From Actinomycetales bacterium (GTDB lineage Bacteria > Actinomycetota > Actinomycetes > Actinomycetales > Actinomycetaceae), in NCBI GenBank assembly GCA_022838965.1, contig JALHDK010000105.1:1-12448 (forward strand): 12,448 nt of DNA, in the 5' to 3' direction. Shown here in pieces: positions 12,208-12,448 of the stretch. Under the pieces are notes generated by a model, which saw only the letters and a list, made by a program, of their open reading frames with translations, did not search any database and was not told the DNA's origin. Position numbers and translations under genes: made by a program. The number at the start of each line of letters is the position of its first letter. Position 1 is the stretch's first letter.

Positions 12208-12448
12208 GCCCGCGCGGGGCGCGGGTGTACGACCTGCTGTTCCCGCTCGTCACCCGGGAGTGGGCGTGGCGCCCCCGGCTGATCGCGCGGGTGGTGGCCG
12301 GGCTCCCCGCAGGGGCGCCGTCGGGCGGGACGGTGATTCTGGACGTGGGCGCGGGCACGGGCACCCAGGCCCTCGCCCTCGCCGCGGCCGCGCCGCACGC
12401 GCGGGTGGTGGCGGTGGAGCCCGGCCCGACCGTGCACGCGGCGGGACG
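12189..12448 (+). CDS. Class I SAM-dependent methyltransferase (partial, cut by window end)
   Basis: A frame from GTG 12189 stays open to the window end, 86 codons. It overlaps the 3' end of the hydrolase gene by 19 bases. GGGGAG lies about 11-13 bases upstream; GTG 12228 is another possible start. Near residues 54-70 the peptide reads VILDVGAGTGTQALALA, which is methyltransferase motif I (the SAM-binding glycine loop). It is followed by RVVAVEPGP, the acidic end of strand 2 that binds the SAM ribose. The substrate domain is beyond the window, so the acceptor is unknown. It is probably cotranscribed with the oxygenase and hydrolase. Confidence 0.8.
   Translation, partial: MGDIALSPRGARVYDLLFPLVTREWAWRPRLIARVVAGLPAGAPSGGTVILDVGAGTGTQALALAAAAPHARVVAVEPGPTVHAAG

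Noticed and set aside
10374..12437. A 687-codon open frame on the minus strand opposite the oxygenase operon
   Set aside because: Low-complexity product with no motif, antisense to genes with intact oxygenase, hydrolase and methyltransferase signatures.

Overview
The window is high-GC DNA with GTG starts, 4-bp gene overlaps, a DUF222/HNH gene, a PadR regulator and many starts that look leaderless. This fits an actinobacterium, most likely Micrococcales; the taxonomic call is inference. I see no tRNA, rRNA, insertion sequence, CRISPR array or phage genes.

Left part (1-2291, minus strand). An ArsR-type regulator has TTGCAA-rich operator boxes in its own leaderless promoter. It overlaps by 4 bp a gene cut by the window edge. 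Then come a 4 x 19-bp tandem repeat and a DUF222/HNH endonuclease gene broken by a one-base frameshift near 1870-1895.

Centre left (2411-5746, minus strand). A five-gene operon runs padR - HAAS/DUF5808-like membrane protein - PLDc_N small membrane protein - ABC ATPase - ABC-2 permease. Every junction is a 4-bp GTGA or ATGA overlap. A perfect 23-bp palindrome upstream is a strong candidate PadR operator. The last three genes resemble the yxlE-yxlF-yxlG part of the Bacillus sigY operon, but here under PadR-type control. This is the most system-like object in the window.

Centre right (5813-7861, plus strand). A thioredoxin-fold protein of ATP10 type is followed by a two-copy 84-bp tandem duplication that includes its stop codon. 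Next are a 3-methyladenine DNA glycosylase I lacking most of the usual zinc ligands, and a VapBC-type toxin-antitoxin pair whose promoter lies within a 10-bp-arm inverted repeat.

Right part (7879-12448). On the minus strand are a Tat/lipobox polysaccharide deacetylase and a HAD phosphatase gene that has lost its motif III region with a frame change. On the plus strand are an uncharacterised four-helix membrane protein and an overlapping operon of an MpaB/DUF2236 oxygenase, a lipoprotein alpha/beta hydrolase (frameshifted) and a SAM methyltransferase cut by the window end.

Three genes carry frame breaks. Either the region is decaying or the assembly has indel errors, and this should be settled before any of them is called dead. 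At least six starts have a -10-like hexamer only 6-8 bases upstream, which points to widespread leaderless transcription here.
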